A DNA stretch of 64,000 bases from Nocardia aurea (GTDB lineage: Bacteria > Actinomycetota > Actinomycetes > Mycobacteriales > Mycobacteriaceae). Positions 25,795 through 34,363 of this stretch are shown here, piece after piece. Position 1 is the stretch's first letter. Every line of letters starts with the position of its first letter. The stretch spans positions 1 to 64,000 of the forward strand of contig NZ_QCYJ01000127.1 in assembly GCF_003123685.1 (NCBI RefSeq). Direction: 5' to 3'. Below the pieces are notes generated by a model, which did no database searches, had not been told where the DNA came from, and worked only from the letters and a program-made list of their open reading frames with translations. A program made the position numbers and the translations under genes.

Positions 25795-26292
25795 ATGGGA
25801 GTCAACCAGCGGGCACAGATCGTGATGTCCGATACCGAGATCGCCGAATTCCTGGAGCGCAGCCGCGTCGCGACGATGGCGACCATCGGTCCGACGGGAG
25901 CGCCGCACCTGATCGCCATGTGGTACGCCCTGATCGACGGCGAGGTGTGGTTCGAGACGAAGGCCAAATCGCAGAAAGCCGTCAACCTGCGCCGGGACCC
26001 CCGCATCACCTGCATGATCGAATCGGGCGACACCTACGACCAGCTGCGCGGCGTCTCGCTGGAGGGCACCGCCGAGATCATCGACGACCCGGAGCGGTTG
26101 TTCGCGGTCGGCGTGAGCGTGTGGGAGCGCTACACGGGGCCCTACAGCGAGGAGATGCGGCCCGCGGTGGAGGCCATGCTGCACAAGCGTGTCGCGATCC
26201 GGGTGCGGCCGGAGCGGGTGCGCAGCTGGGACCACCGCAAACTCGGGATGCCCGCCATCCCCCTCGGCGGTACCACCGCCCCCTCGGCCTGA
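25795..26292 (+). CDS. Pyridoxamine 5'-phosphate oxidase-fold (PPOX-class, possibly F420-dependent) protein
   Basis: 165 residues with the split-barrel flavin/deazaflavin-binding fold: EFLERSRVATMATIGPTGAP at the start, MWYALIDGEVWFETKAKSQK in the middle, DPRITCMIESGDTYDQLRG after it. In mycobacteria the equivalent gene next to the IclR regulator (Rv2991) belongs to the F420-binding group. The reaction is not known. It starts 33 bases after the regulator, so probably co-transcribed. Confidence 0.83.
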   Translation: MGVNQRAQIVMSDTEIAEFLERSRVATMATIGPTGAPHLIAMWYALIDGEVWFETKAKSQKAVNLRRDPRITCMIESGDTYDQLRGVSLEGTAEIIDDPERLFAVGVSVWERYTGPYSEEMRPAVEAMLHKRVAIRVRPERVRSWDHRKLGMPAIPLGGTTAPSA

Positions 26293-26421
26293 GGCGGCAC
26301 ACCGGATAATGCAGCTGACAGCCGTCGCGTCGCGCGTTAGCGTTTCCGGCGGTTGGACACGAATCGGCCCCGCACGGCGTCCGTGGACGCGGTGCGTGGT
26401 CGCGATGACGAGGAGCAGGCG

Positions 26422-26604
26422 ATGACGGATTCGGGTAGTTCCAACGGCGGTGCCGACGAAGTGAAGCGCAAGTTCAAGGAGGCGCTCGACCGCAAGAATT
26501 CCCAGAACGCCAAGGCGAACGACCATCTCGACGGCCGTTCCAAGGCCGCCGCGCCGCAAGGCAACGCCAGCCACAAGCGGGAGTTCCGCCGCAAGAGCGG
26601 GTAG
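26422..26604 (+). CDS. Small DUF5302-type protein
   Basis: 60 residues from ATG 26422 (GAGGAGCAGGCG upstream). It is highly charged: DEVKRKFKEALDRKNSQNAK then HKREFRRKSG. This matches the small actinobacterial DUF5302 family as I recall it. No signal or membrane segment; probably a cytosolic, largely disordered protein. Function unknown. A strong terminator follows. Confidence 0.75.
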   Translation: MTDSGSSNGGADEVKRKFKEALDRKNSQNAKANDHLDGRSKAAAPQGNASHKREFRRKSG

Positions 26605-26646
26605 CCCCGGCTTCCGCCGCAGCTCACAGGCGCCGGATACAAAGAG

Positions 26647-26681
26647 AAGCCCTACTGGTCGACCGACCAGTAGGGCTTTTT
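26647..26681 (+). terminator. Rho-independent terminator
   Basis: A 14-bp stem (AAGCCCTACTGGTC, 26647-26660, with 26665-26678), a 4-base loop and a run of five T. Closes the regulator/PPOX/DUF5302 group. Confidence 0.93.
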
Positions 26682-26990
26682 CACGTGACGAGGCTCTCAC
26701 CACCCGCGACACACCGCGGAGGCATCACTCGATACCTAGCCGAGCAAACTCCGGCAACTCCGGTAAACACCCCGGCACAATCACGGAACAAGATCACAGA
26801 AAAGCCCGAACCCACCCGCGGCGCCGCCCCCGAAAATAATGGCAACAAAGCCAATCCACTTAGAACGCAAGATATTTCGGAAACCGAACCACGGGAGCAA
26901 GGGCGAAGCCCAACAGCGGGACCGGGGGGCGAAGCCCCGCCCGGGCCGGGGTGTGTGGGCCGCGCCCCCCACAAGACAATGCGAAACAAG
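26682..26990. other. Gene-free stretch of lower GC with two GGGCGAAGCCC elements
   Basis: About 310 bases between two terminators. Bases 26760-26890 are A-rich for this genome. Two copies of GGGCGAAGCCC (26901-26911 and within 26926-26938, where the arms extend to GGGGC/GCCCC) look like small repetitive hairpins. An open frame across here lacks a ribosome site and family resemblance. Confidence 0.4.
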
Positions 26991-27022
26991 AAAGGCCCAC
27001 GCTCTGTGTGAGCATGGGCCTT
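26991..27022 (-). terminator. Terminator of the gltX-tRNA unit
   Basis: Read leftward: AAGGCCC, then GCTC/GAGC and GGGCCTT arms (stem interrupted by one mismatch) followed by TTCTTGTTT. It lies 9 bases after tRNA-Glu on the same strand. Confidence 0.8.
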
Positions 27023-27031
27023 CCACTTGTG

Positions 27032-27104
27032 TAGCCCCGACGGGATTCGAACCCGCGCTACCGCCTTGAGAGGGCGGCGTCCTAGGCCGCTAGACGACGG
27101 GGCC
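27032..27104 (-). tRNA. tRNA-Glu (CTC)
   Basis: 73 nt cloverleaf: acceptor GGCCCCG with CGGGGCT, D-arm GTCTAGCGGCCTAGGAC, anticodon arm CCGCC-CTCTCAA-GGCGG giving anticodon CTC, and T-arm GCGGGTTCGAATCCCGT. Reads codon GAG. The 3' CCA is not encoded. Last gene of the gltX unit. Confidence 0.96.
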
Positions 27105-27257
27105 AGGACTTGATCTCCCGCGTTTCCGCGGTGATCAACCTTGTGGATCTTGCGATCCGAGGAAGCTCGGCTAGCTTAACCGACCGAAGCTCGGCGACCA
27201 AATCGCCGGATGCTGAACCACTTTCGGTCGCGAACCGAGAGATGTACAACATTTCCG

Positions 27258-27329
27258 CTGGGGTACCAGGACTCGAACCTAGAATGGCTGAACCAGAATC
27301 AGCTGTGTTGCCAATTACACCATACCCCA
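27258..27329 (-). tRNA. tRNA-Gln (CTG)
   Basis: 72 nt: acceptor TGGGGTA with TACCCCA, D-arm GTGTAATTGGCAACAC, anticodon arm GCTGA-TTCTGGT-TCAGC giving anticodon CTG, T-arm CTAGGTTCGAGTCCTGG. Actinobacteria normally lack GlnRS, so this tRNA is first charged with glutamate by GltX and then amidated by GatCAB. Confidence 0.96.
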
Positions 27330-27474
27330 ATGACCAGGACGTCAGCCCCGGAGTCGGACCAGTCTGACTGGCCGGCCGCGGGGCCGTGTTCCGGCCGAGA
27401 AGAAGAGTACCAAACCTCGGCCGGTAAACTACAAATCGCCTGGTCAAAGCCCTATTTTTGGCTGTTTCGCCGGA

Positions 27475-28947
27475 TCAGGCGGTGGCGGTCCATGCCCGAG
27501 CGGAGCGCAGCCTGTCCAGCGACAGCTCGCGTCCGAGCAACTCCAGCGACTCGTACAGCGGCGGGCTGATATGCGATCCGGTCACCGCGACGCGTACCGG
27601 CGCGAAAGCCTTGCGGGGTTTGAGGCCCAGATCGTCGATCAGCGCGGTTTTGAGCGCCTCCTCGATACCCCCGGTAGCCCATGCGGGAAGGGACTCCAGC
27701 GCGGCGATCGCGGCGTCGAGAACCGGCACGGCCTCCGCGCCGAGATTCTTCGCTCCGGCCGCCGGATCGATAGCGAACTCCTCGGCGGGCGCGAACAGGA
27801 ATCGCAGCAGTTCCCACGCGTCGGAAAGGACGACGATCCGGGTTTGCACCAAGTCCGCAGCGGCGGCGAACAACTTGTCGTCGACTTCCGCGCCGATATG
27901 TCCATGCCCCGTCAGGAACTCACGCAGCCGATGCGCGAAATCGCCGGGATCCAGCATTCTGATGTGCTCGGCGTTGAGCGCGTCGGCCTTCTTCTGGTCG
28001 AATCGGGCCGGATTCGAATTCACTTTCGATATATCGAATGCCTCGACCATGTCCGACATCGAGAACACATCGTGATCATCCGAGATACCCCACCCGAGCA
28101 ACGCCAGGTAATTCAGCAAACCCTCGGGAATGAATCCGCGATCCCGATGGGCGAACAGATTGGATTCCGGATCGCGCTTGGACAGCTTCTTGTTGCCGTG
28201 ACCCATTACGAACGGCAGGTGACCGAACTCCGGGGTGAACTCGGCGACGCCGATTCGTTCCAATGCGGCATACAGCGCGAGCTGACGCGGAGTGGACGAG
28301 AGCAAATCCTCCCCGCGCAATACATGGGTGATACGCATCAGCGCGTCGTCGACCGGATTAACCAGGGTGTAGAGCGGATCACCGTTACCCCTGGTCAACG
28401 CGAAGTCGGGAACCGTACCCGCCTTGAATACCGTCTCACCGCGGACCAGATCGCGCCAGCCGAGATCAAAATCGGGCATCCGCAACCTGATCACCGCCGG
28501 ACGTCCGGAGGCCCGATGGGCCTCGATCGCCTCGGGCGTGAGATCGCGATCGAAATTGTCGTAGCCGAGTTTCGGATCCCGGCCCGCGGCCCGGTGTCGC
28601 GCTTCGACCTCCTCGGGAGTCGAGAAGGATTCGTACGCCTCGCCCGCCTCGAGCAGTTTGCCGACCACGTCCAGATGCAGCGCGCGACGCTGCGACTGCC
28701 GGTACGGCTCGTACGGTCCGCCGACCTCCGGGCCCTCGTCCCAGGTGAGTCCGAGCCAGCGCAGCGCGTCCAGGATGGCCGCGTAGGATTCCTCGGAATC
28801 GCGTGCGGCGTCGGTGTCTTCGATACGGAAGACGAACGTGCCACCGGTGTGACGGGCGTAGGCCCAGTTGAACAGCGCCGTGCGGATCAGGCCGACGTGC
28901 GGTGTTCCGGTCGGTGACGGGCAGAAGCGGACCCGTACTTCAGTCAT
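27475..28947 (-). CDS. gltX: Glutamate--tRNA ligase
   Basis: Class I synthetase, 490 residues. The HIGH-type motif is in RFCPSPTGTPHVGLIRTALF and the KMSKS loop is KKLSKRD. Other family stretches are FVFRIEDTDAARDSEES and LPFVMGHGNKKLSK. In this group it is expected to be non-discriminating, charging both tRNA-Glu and tRNA-Gln; both tRNA genes lie directly downstream on the same strand. Starts 30 bases after the FAH-family gene. Confidence 0.97.
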   Translation of the reverse strand: MTEVRVRFCPSPTGTPHVGLIRTALFNWAYARHTGGTFVFRIEDTDAARDSEESYAAILDALRWLGLTWDEGPEVGGPYEPYRQSQRRALHLDVVGKLLEAGEAYESFSTPEEVEARHRAAGRDPKLGYDNFDRDLTPEAIEAHRASGRPAVIRLRMPDFDLGWRDLVRGETVFKAGTVPDFALTRGNGDPLYTLVNPVDDALMRITHVLRGEDLLSSTPRQLALYAALERIGVAEFTPEFGHLPFVMGHGNKKLSKRDPESNLFAHRDRGFIPEGLLNYLALLGWGISDDHDVFSMSDMVEAFDISKVNSNPARFDQKKADALNAEHIRMLDPGDFAHRLREFLTGHGHIGAEVDDKLFAAAADLVQTRIVVLSDAWELLRFLFAPAEEFAIDPAAGAKNLGAEAVPVLDAAIAALESLPAWATGGIEEALKTALIDDLGLKPRKAFAPVRVAVTGSHISPPLYESLELLGRELSLDRLRSARAWTATA

Positions 28948-28977
28948 GGCTCTCTTTCGGACTCGTTCGAACGGTCG

Positions 28978-29766
28978 CTAGCGGTGTTTGGTCGCAACGG
29001 AATTGGTCAGGGTGCCGATACCTTCGACGGTCACCGACACCTGCTGCCCCGACTGCATCGGACCGACTCCCTCCGGTGTTCCGGTGAGGATCACGTCGCC
29101 GGGCAGCAGCGTCATCACCCTGGTCACCCATTCCACGAGCTTCGGAATATCGTGCAGCAGAAGCGATGTACGGCTACGCTGCTTCACCTCGCCGTCGAGT
29201 TCGGTGACGATCTCCAGATCCGATGGGTCGACGGCGGTTTCGATCCACGGGCCGAGCGGGCAGAACGTGTCGTAACCTTTCGCGCGGGTCCACTGCCCGT
29301 CCTTGCTCTGCTGATCCCGTGCGGTGACATCGTTGGCGACGGTGTACCCGAGGATCACATCCAACGCGCGGGCAGCGGGCACATCCTTGCACGGACGGCC
29401 GATGACGACCGCCAGTTCGCCCTCGTAATCCACCCGGGATGAACTGGGCGGCAGGATGATCGAGGCGTTGGGACCGACGATCGATGTGCTCGGCTTCATG
29501 AAGATTACCGGCTCTTCGGGTGCGCTACCACCCATTTCGGCGGCGTGTGCGGCGTAATTCTTGCCGACGCAGACGACCTTGCTGGCGAGGATCGGCGCGA
29601 GCATCCGCACATCGGCCAGGGGCCAGCTCCGTCCGGTGAACGTCGGAGTGCCGAACGGATGCTCGGCGATCTCTCTGGCCGTCAGCGACGCCGCGTCGGC
29701 GCCGCCCTCTCCTTCGATGCTGACGAACGCGACCCCATCGGGACTGGCAACTCGACCTAGACGCAT
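28978..29766 (-). CDS. Fumarylacetoacetate hydrolase family protein
   Basis: 262 residues from ATG 29766 (MRLGRVASPDGVAFV). The FAH fold is shown by KVVCVGKNYAAHAAEMGG, KPSTSIVGPNASIILPP, the metal ligands in VDYEGELAVVIG and VANDVTARDQQ, and GDVILTGTPEGVGPM at the end. Relatives are acylpyruvases, 2-hydroxyhepta-2,4-diene-1,7-dioate isomerases and oxaloacetate decarboxylases; the substrate cannot be fixed. Same position as Rv2993c beside gltX. Confidence 0.9.
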   Translation of the reverse strand: MRLGRVASPDGVAFVSIEGEGGADAASLTAREIAEHPFGTPTFTGRSWPLADVRMLAPILASKVVCVGKNYAAHAAEMGGSAPEEPVIFMKPSTSIVGPNASIILPPSSSRVDYEGELAVVIGRPCKDVPAARALDVILGYTVANDVTARDQQSKDGQWTRAKGYDTFCPLGPWIETAVDPSDLEIVTELDGEVKQRSRTSLLLHDIPKLVEWVTRVMTLLPGDVILTGTPEGVGPMQSGQQVSVTVEGIGTLTNSVATKHR

Positions 29767-30025
29767 GCCCGGCAGTCTATCGACCGGTCGCCACCTGCCC
29801 GAACGCACCCGACCGAGTGGTCCGGAACGTGTTATCGCCACTTCCGCGTGGCGCGAGTACCGCCGCGGCGGCCGGACGGCGCGGCGCGCGGCGAGGTCGG
29901 AGCAAACGCGCAGGCGAAGCCGTCGACGCGGGTGCCCGAATACCGCCAGATGTGACAAGTTCGACATCGCTTCGCCGAAATCGACTTGCCCGCACGGTGT
30001 AGCGTAGCGCCAGAAGTTCATTCAA

Positions 30026-30052
30026 TGGGATTTCCATTCCACATATTGGGAT
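30026..30052 (+). promoter_or_regulatory. Overlapping inverted repeats before the MFS gene
   Basis: TGGGAT-TTCC-ATTCCA (30026-30041) and ATTCC-ACATATT-GGGAT (30036-30052) share the ATTCC arm, 44 bases before the MFS start. The TTCC/GGAA-like symmetry recalls IclR-type operators. No regulator gene is adjacent. The rest of the 329-base gap (29767-30095) shows nothing else I can name. Confidence 0.4.
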
Positions 30053-30095
30053 GCCAGCGAGATGCGCGGAGACGCGAGATACCGGGGTGAGGCCG

Positions 30096-31283
30096 ATGGC
30101 TACCGTGACACAGGTGCGCGACGTTCGACGGTGGTCCATGCTCGGCCTCGGTGTCTTCGCCCAGGCGTCGAGCGCGGTCTTCGTCCACGGGGCGCCCTTC
30201 CTGCTCCCCGCGCTCACCGACCGAGGCATGTCGCTACCGACGGCGGGCGTGCTCGTCGCCATGCCGACCGTCGGCCTGGTGTGCACACTGATCGCCTGGG
30301 GATACGTGGTCGACCGGATCGGCGAGCACAAGGTGCTGGTCGGCGGTCCGCTGGTCATGTTGGCCGCGGGCTGCGCGGCCGCGGCCACCACGAACGACAT
30401 CGCACTGGGCGCGCTGCTGTTCGTCGGCGGCGTCGGCGCGGCGAGCACCAACGGCGCGAGCGGGCGGGTCATCGTCGGATGGTTCCCGCCGCGGCGTCGG
30501 GGACTGGCGATGGGCATCCGCCAGACGGCACAGCCGCTCGGCGTCGGCATCGCGGCGCTGGCCATTCCGGCCGTCGCCGCGGCGCACGGTATCTCGGCCG
30601 CCGTCCTCGTTCCGGCGCTGATGGCCGGATTCGCCGCCGTCGGCTGCTATTTCGGCATCATCGATCCGCCGCGGCCCGACGCGAAATCCGTCGACCGGGT
30701 CAACCCGTACCGCGGCGACTCCACGCTGTGGCGCATCCACGCGGTCTCGGTACTGCTGTGCGTGCCCCAGGGCGTGGTGTGGACTTTCGCCCTGCTGTGG
30801 CTGCACCGCGATATCGGCTGGTCCCTGCCCGCGGCGGGGGCCCTGGTCACCGTCACGCAGTTGCTCGGCGCCGGCGGGCGGATCGGCGCGGGCGCGTGGT
30901 CGGATCACGTGGGCAGCAGGCTCGGCCCGTTGCGCACGGTCGCGGTGGCCGCGGTGATCTGCATGGCCGCGCTCGGACTGGCGGCGTGGTCGAGCTGGTG
31001 GTGGGCGGCGATCCCGCTGCTGATCGCGGCATCGGTGATCACGGTGTCCGACAACGGCCTTGCCTTCACCGCCGTCGCCGAGATCGCGGGTCCGTACTGG
31101 AGCGGACGCGGCCTCGGCGTCCAGAACACCGGTCAGAATCTCGCGATGGCCGCCATTCCACCGGCTTTCGGCGCGTTGATCACGGTCGGCGGATTCCCCG
31201 CCGCCTACCTGGCCGCCGCAGCGCTGGCGACGGCGGCGATCCCGTTGGTGCCGTCGGATCGGACGAAGACACCGCGCGAGTAG
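30096..31283 (+). CDS. Major facilitator superfamily transporter
   Basis: 395 residues from ATG 30096 (GGGGTGAGG upstream), with about 12 hydrophobic segments. The inner loop after TM2 reads GYVVDRIGEHKVLVG (the MFS GxxxDRxG/R pattern), and the central loop has WFPPRRRGLAMGIRQTAQPLG, which resembles the nitrate/oxalate-like carriers. Substrate unknown. Same place as Rv2994 next to the FAH-family gene, divergent from it. Confidence 0.88.
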   Translation: MATVTQVRDVRRWSMLGLGVFAQASSAVFVHGAPFLLPALTDRGMSLPTAGVLVAMPTVGLVCTLIAWGYVVDRIGEHKVLVGGPLVMLAAGCAAAATTNDIALGALLFVGGVGAASTNGASGRVIVGWFPPRRRGLAMGIRQTAQPLGVGIAALAIPAVAAAHGISAAVLVPALMAGFAAVGCYFGIIDPPRPDAKSVDRVNPYRGDSTLWRIHAVSVLLCVPQGVVWTFALLWLHRDIGWSLPAAGALVTVTQLLGAGGRIGAGAWSDHVGSRLGPLRTVAVAAVICMAALGLAAWSSWWWAAIPLLIAASVITVSDNGLAFTAVAEIAGPYWSGRGLGVQNTGQNLAMAAIPPAFGALITVGGFPAAYLAAAALATAAIPLVPSDRTKTPRE

Positions 31284-31341
31284 AGGTTTCGCGAGTCGAT
31301 TATCACCGCGCGCGGCGGCCCGAACCTGACAAGATCGGATC

Positions 31342-32415
31342 ATGGTGGAGTATGTGGAGATCGTCGACCGCGTGCGCGGCACACTGCTGGGCGGGGCCAT
31401 CGGGGACGCGCTGGGTTGGCCGATCGAATTCCGAAGTCTGGCCCAGATCAGGGAACAGCACGGCGACGCGGGCGTGACCGGGTTCGTCCCCGATTACGGC
31501 CCGCCGCAACAGGTTACCGACGATACCCAGATGACCCTGTTCACCGCGGAGGGTCTGTTGCGCTGCCCGCCCGGCGCCGACATCGCACCCGTGATGCGCC
31601 GGGCCCTCCTACGGTGGCGGCACACCCAGAATGCCCAGGCACCCGGTACCGCACCCGACGGCTGGTTGTCGAATCACCGGTTCCTCTACGCGGTCCGGGC
31701 CCCGGGCGACACCTGCCTGAGCGGAATCTCGCGACAGTCGCAGGGCTACGTGGCCCCCGCCCCGATGGGGCATCCCGGCCCGGTCAACGCCCATTCGAAG
31801 GGGTGCGGAACGGTAATGCGCTCCGCGCCCTTCGGATTGGTGGGATCCGGCCCGGACGCCGCGTTCGAGACGGCCGCGCGCTGCGCGCAACTCACCCACG
31901 GCCACCCCACCGGATATCTGGCCGCCGGGGCCTTCGGCGCGCTGGTCGATCGCGTGATGAGCGGATTCGACCTTCGGAAAGCGCTGCGGGAAACCATCAT
32001 TCAGGTCGCATCGATGCCGCGCGGCACGCAGACGGCCACCGCCCTGGAACGCGCGCTCACCCTGGCCGACACCGAACCGCCCACCTCGGAGGTCGTGCAA
32101 CAGGTGGGTGCGGGGTGGATCGCCGAGGAGTGCCTCGCCATCGCCGTGCACTGCGCGTTGCGGGCCGAGACCGAGGGGGTGCGCGCGGCGCTGCTGCTCT
32201 CGGTCAACCATTCCGGCGATTCCGATTCCACGGGCGCGGTCGCGGGCAACCTGCTCGGCGCACTGCACGGACTGTCCGGCCTGCCGCACGAATGGGCCGC
32301 CGCGGTCGAAGGTCGCGACGTGCTGATCCAGATCGCCGACGACCTCGTCGTGAACTTCGTCCTGCGCGATTACGGGCGGGTGGCCGAACGCCATCCCCTC
32401 GAATACGTGACATAG
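31342..32415 (+). CDS. ADP-ribosylglycohydrolase family protein
   Basis: 357 residues of the DraG/ADP-ribosylglycohydrolase fold. N-terminal RGTLLGGAIGDALGWPIE; binuclear metal ligands in VTDDTQMTLFTAEG and in the C-terminal NHSGDSDSTGAVAGNLLGA (DxDxT). These enzymes remove ADP-ribose from proteins or nucleic acids, or cleave ADP-ribosylated small molecules; no partner ADP-ribosyltransferase is visible nearby. Followed by a palindromic element and an HTH protein gene. Confidence 0.93.
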   Translation: MVEYVEIVDRVRGTLLGGAIGDALGWPIEFRSLAQIREQHGDAGVTGFVPDYGPPQQVTDDTQMTLFTAEGLLRCPPGADIAPVMRRALLRWRHTQNAQAPGTAPDGWLSNHRFLYAVRAPGDTCLSGISRQSQGYVAPAPMGHPGPVNAHSKGCGTVMRSAPFGLVGSGPDAAFETAARCAQLTHGHPTGYLAAGAFGALVDRVMSGFDLRKALRETIIQVASMPRGTQTATALERALTLADTEPPTSEVVQQVGAGWIAEECLAIAVHCALRAETEGVRAALLLSVNHSGDSDSTGAVAGNLLGALHGLSGLPHEWAAAVEGRDVLIQIADDLVVNFVLRDYGRVAERHPLEYVT

Positions 32416-32429
32416 GCCCCCACACGAGG

Positions 32430-32478
32430 ATGTAAACCCAGCCTTGACACACAGATCGCGTCAAGGCAGCCTTTACAT
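32430..32478 (+). promoter_or_regulatory. 49-bp nested inverted repeat immediately before an HTH-protein start codon
   Basis: Outer arms ATGTAAA (32430-32436) and TTTACAT (32472-32478); inner arms GCCTTGAC (32441-32448) and GTCAAGGC (32460-32467); 4-base gaps between arms on both sides and an 11-base centre. It contains a TTGACA box at 32444-32449 and ends exactly at the ATG of the next gene. It may be a regulator operator and, in RNA, a hairpin hiding the AAGG at 32463-32466. Confidence 0.8.
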
Positions 32479-33039
32479 ATGACCGAAGAACCTCGTACCG
32501 ACGTCCGCGACGAGCGGGCGACGCTCGCGACACTGCTCTCCGCGAATGCCGAACTCGTCGTCGGCGTGCTGCGTCCCGGGGAAGGCACACCGGCGGTTCC
32601 GGTGCTCGCCGCGCTCAGCGCGACGCGCAATCTCGGCAATCTCGTCGACGACATCCTGCACACGCTGGCCAGGCAGGCTCGCGAGGAAGGCCACACCTGG
32701 GCCGAACTCGGCGACCTGCTCGGCACCTCGCGCCAAGCCGCCTACCAGCGGTTCAGTGGACCGATGCCGCCGACCGGCCCCTTCCCGCCACCGCCGCACC
32801 TCCCACCGGGACCGCACGCTCATCCTGGCGACGGGCCACGGTCACAGGTACCGCCCACTCGACCGGGGCCTGCCGACTTCCCCGGTTCGGACCGACCGGA
32901 TCACCCTCCGATGCCTCGACCTCCCGTACCGCCCGGCGCACCGGGATATCCCATCCCTCCCCACCCGACTCCGCCCGGCGGCTCGTCGGAACACCCTGCC
33001 CCGCCGCGGTTTCCGGCACCGCCGACTCCCCCGCGCTGA
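32479..33039 (+). CDS. Putative HTH protein with proline-rich C-terminal tail
   Basis: 186 residues from ATG 32479. The first 95 form a helical domain ending in a helix-turn-helix-like stretch, TWAELGDLLGTSRQAAYQRF. The last 90 residues are Pro/Gly/His-rich (repeated PPHLPPGP, PPVPPGAP-type runs) and surely disordered. I do not recognise a named family; the HTH resembles those at the ends of some actinobacterial regulators. The palindrome ending at its start codon suggests that it binds its own promoter (inference). A strong terminator at 33253 lies about 210 bases downstream, with no gene between. Confidence 0.72.
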   Translation: MTEEPRTDVRDERATLATLLSANAELVVGVLRPGEGTPAVPVLAALSATRNLGNLVDDILHTLARQAREEGHTWAELGDLLGTSRQAAYQRFSGPMPPTGPFPPPPHLPPGPHAHPGDGPRSQVPPTRPGPADFPGSDRPDHPPMPRPPVPPGAPGYPIPPHPTPPGGSSEHPAPPRFPAPPTPPR

Positions 33040-33252
33040 CTGCGGATCGGTGATTCCGGCGGGATCGCCCTCGTCCGTGAACGACGCACTCGTGCGCCGG
33101 GCGATACGCGCGGCGGTCTCGCCACCGCTCCGCCCGAACGCCGGTACTCACTCCGACCAGCGCACCGGATCGACCACATCGGCAGGAACTCACCGCACTG
33201 CCAGGGCATCGCCTAGGACCAACACCGCTGCGAGCGTGACGGTGCCACGGAA

Positions 33253-33291
33253 AAGTAAGCCCCGCACTCCATTCGAGTGCGGGGCTTACTT
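33253..33291. terminator. Bidirectional terminator before leuB stop
   Basis: A 17-bp perfect stem (AAGTAAGCCCCGCACTC, 33253-33269, with 33275-33291), a 5-base loop and T-containing 3' flanks on both strands. Serves leuB (leftward) and the HTH gene (rightward). Confidence 0.92.
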
Positions 33292-33310
33292 CTCGGTTGT
33301 GCTGTTCGCG

Positions 33311-34318
33311 CTAGACCGCGGCCGCGATGCGGTCACCGATAGCGACGGTGGACGCCGCCTCGGTGCGCGAGGTGAGATCCTTGGCGACCGCCGCCTCGAT
33401 ACGGGCGGCGGCCTCGGTGTCACCGAGGTGCTCGAGCAACAGCGAGACCGACAGGATCGCCGCGGTCGGATCGGCCTTGGACTGCCCCGCGATATCGGGG
33501 GCGCTGCCGTGCACCGGCTCGAACATGCTCGGGTTGACCCCGGACGCATCGATATTGCCGCTGGCCGCCAGACCGATTCCACCGCTGACGGCGGCGGCGA
33601 GGTCGGTGATGATGTCGCCGAACAGATTGTCGGTGACGATCACGTCGAAGCGGCCCGGGTCGTTGACCATGTGGATGGTCGCGGCGTCGATGTGCTGATA
33701 GGCGGTCCGCACCTCGGGGAATTCGGCGGCGACCTCGTCCACGGTCCGCTGCCACAGCGATCCGGCGAAGGTGAGCACGTTGTTCTTGTGCACCAGCGTC
33801 AGATGCTTGCGCCGGGCCTGCGCCTTGGCGAAGGCGTAGCGCACCACGCGCTCGATGCCGAAACGGGTGTTGGTGCTGACCTCGGTCGCCACCTCGTGCG
33901 GGGTGTCGACGCGGATCGCGCCACCGGTGCCGGTGTACGGGCCCTCGGTCCCCTCACGCACCACGACGAAGTCGATGTCGGGATCACCGGAGAGCGGGCT
34001 GGTGACACCCGGGTACAGCTTCGACGGCCGCAGGTTGACGTGGTGATCCAACGCGAATCGGGTGCGCAGCAGCAGGCCGCGCTCCAGCACGCCGCTGGGC
34101 ACCGACGGGTCGCCGATCGCCCCGAGCAGGATGGCGTCGTGCTGCTTCAACTCGGGCAATACCGAGTCGGGCAGGATCTCGCCGGTCGCGTGGTAACGCT
34201 TGGCGCCCAGATCGTATTCGGTCTTCTCGACGCCCGGCACCACGACGTCGAGCACCTTGAGCGCCTCGGCGATGACCTCGGGACCGATTCCGTCACCCGG
34301 GATGACAGCAAGCTTCAT
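33311..34318 (-). CDS. leuB: 3-isopropylmalate dehydrogenase
   Basis: Oxidative decarboxylation of 3-isopropylmalate to 2-ketoisocaproate in leucine synthesis, NAD-dependent. 335 residues; MKLAVIPGDGIGPEVIAEAL at the start, VVREGTEGPYTGTGG for substrate binding, and NLFGDIITDLAAAVSGGIGLAAS for the metal/NAD site. 45 bases after serA on the same strand, so serA-leuB likely form one unit. Confidence 0.97.
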   Translation of the reverse strand: MKLAVIPGDGIGPEVIAEALKVLDVVVPGVEKTEYDLGAKRYHATGEILPDSVLPELKQHDAILLGAIGDPSVPSGVLERGLLLRTRFALDHHVNLRPSKLYPGVTSPLSGDPDIDFVVVREGTEGPYTGTGGAIRVDTPHEVATEVSTNTRFGIERVVRYAFAKAQARRKHLTLVHKNNVLTFAGSLWQRTVDEVAAEFPEVRTAYQHIDAATIHMVNDPGRFDVIVTDNLFGDIITDLAAAVSGGIGLAASGNIDASGVNPSMFEPVHGSAPDIAGQSKADPTAAILSVSLLLEHLGDTEAAARIEAAVAKDLTSRTEAASTVAIGDRIAAAV

Positions 34319-34363
34319 GACAACAATGCTCCGTTCAGTTCTGACCGTGAGGTGTAGCGGCGA

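Noticed and set aside
26685..27011. Rightward open frame between two terminators
   Set aside because: No ribosome site, low-complexity Pro/Gly content, and it runs into the terminator of the tRNA unit.
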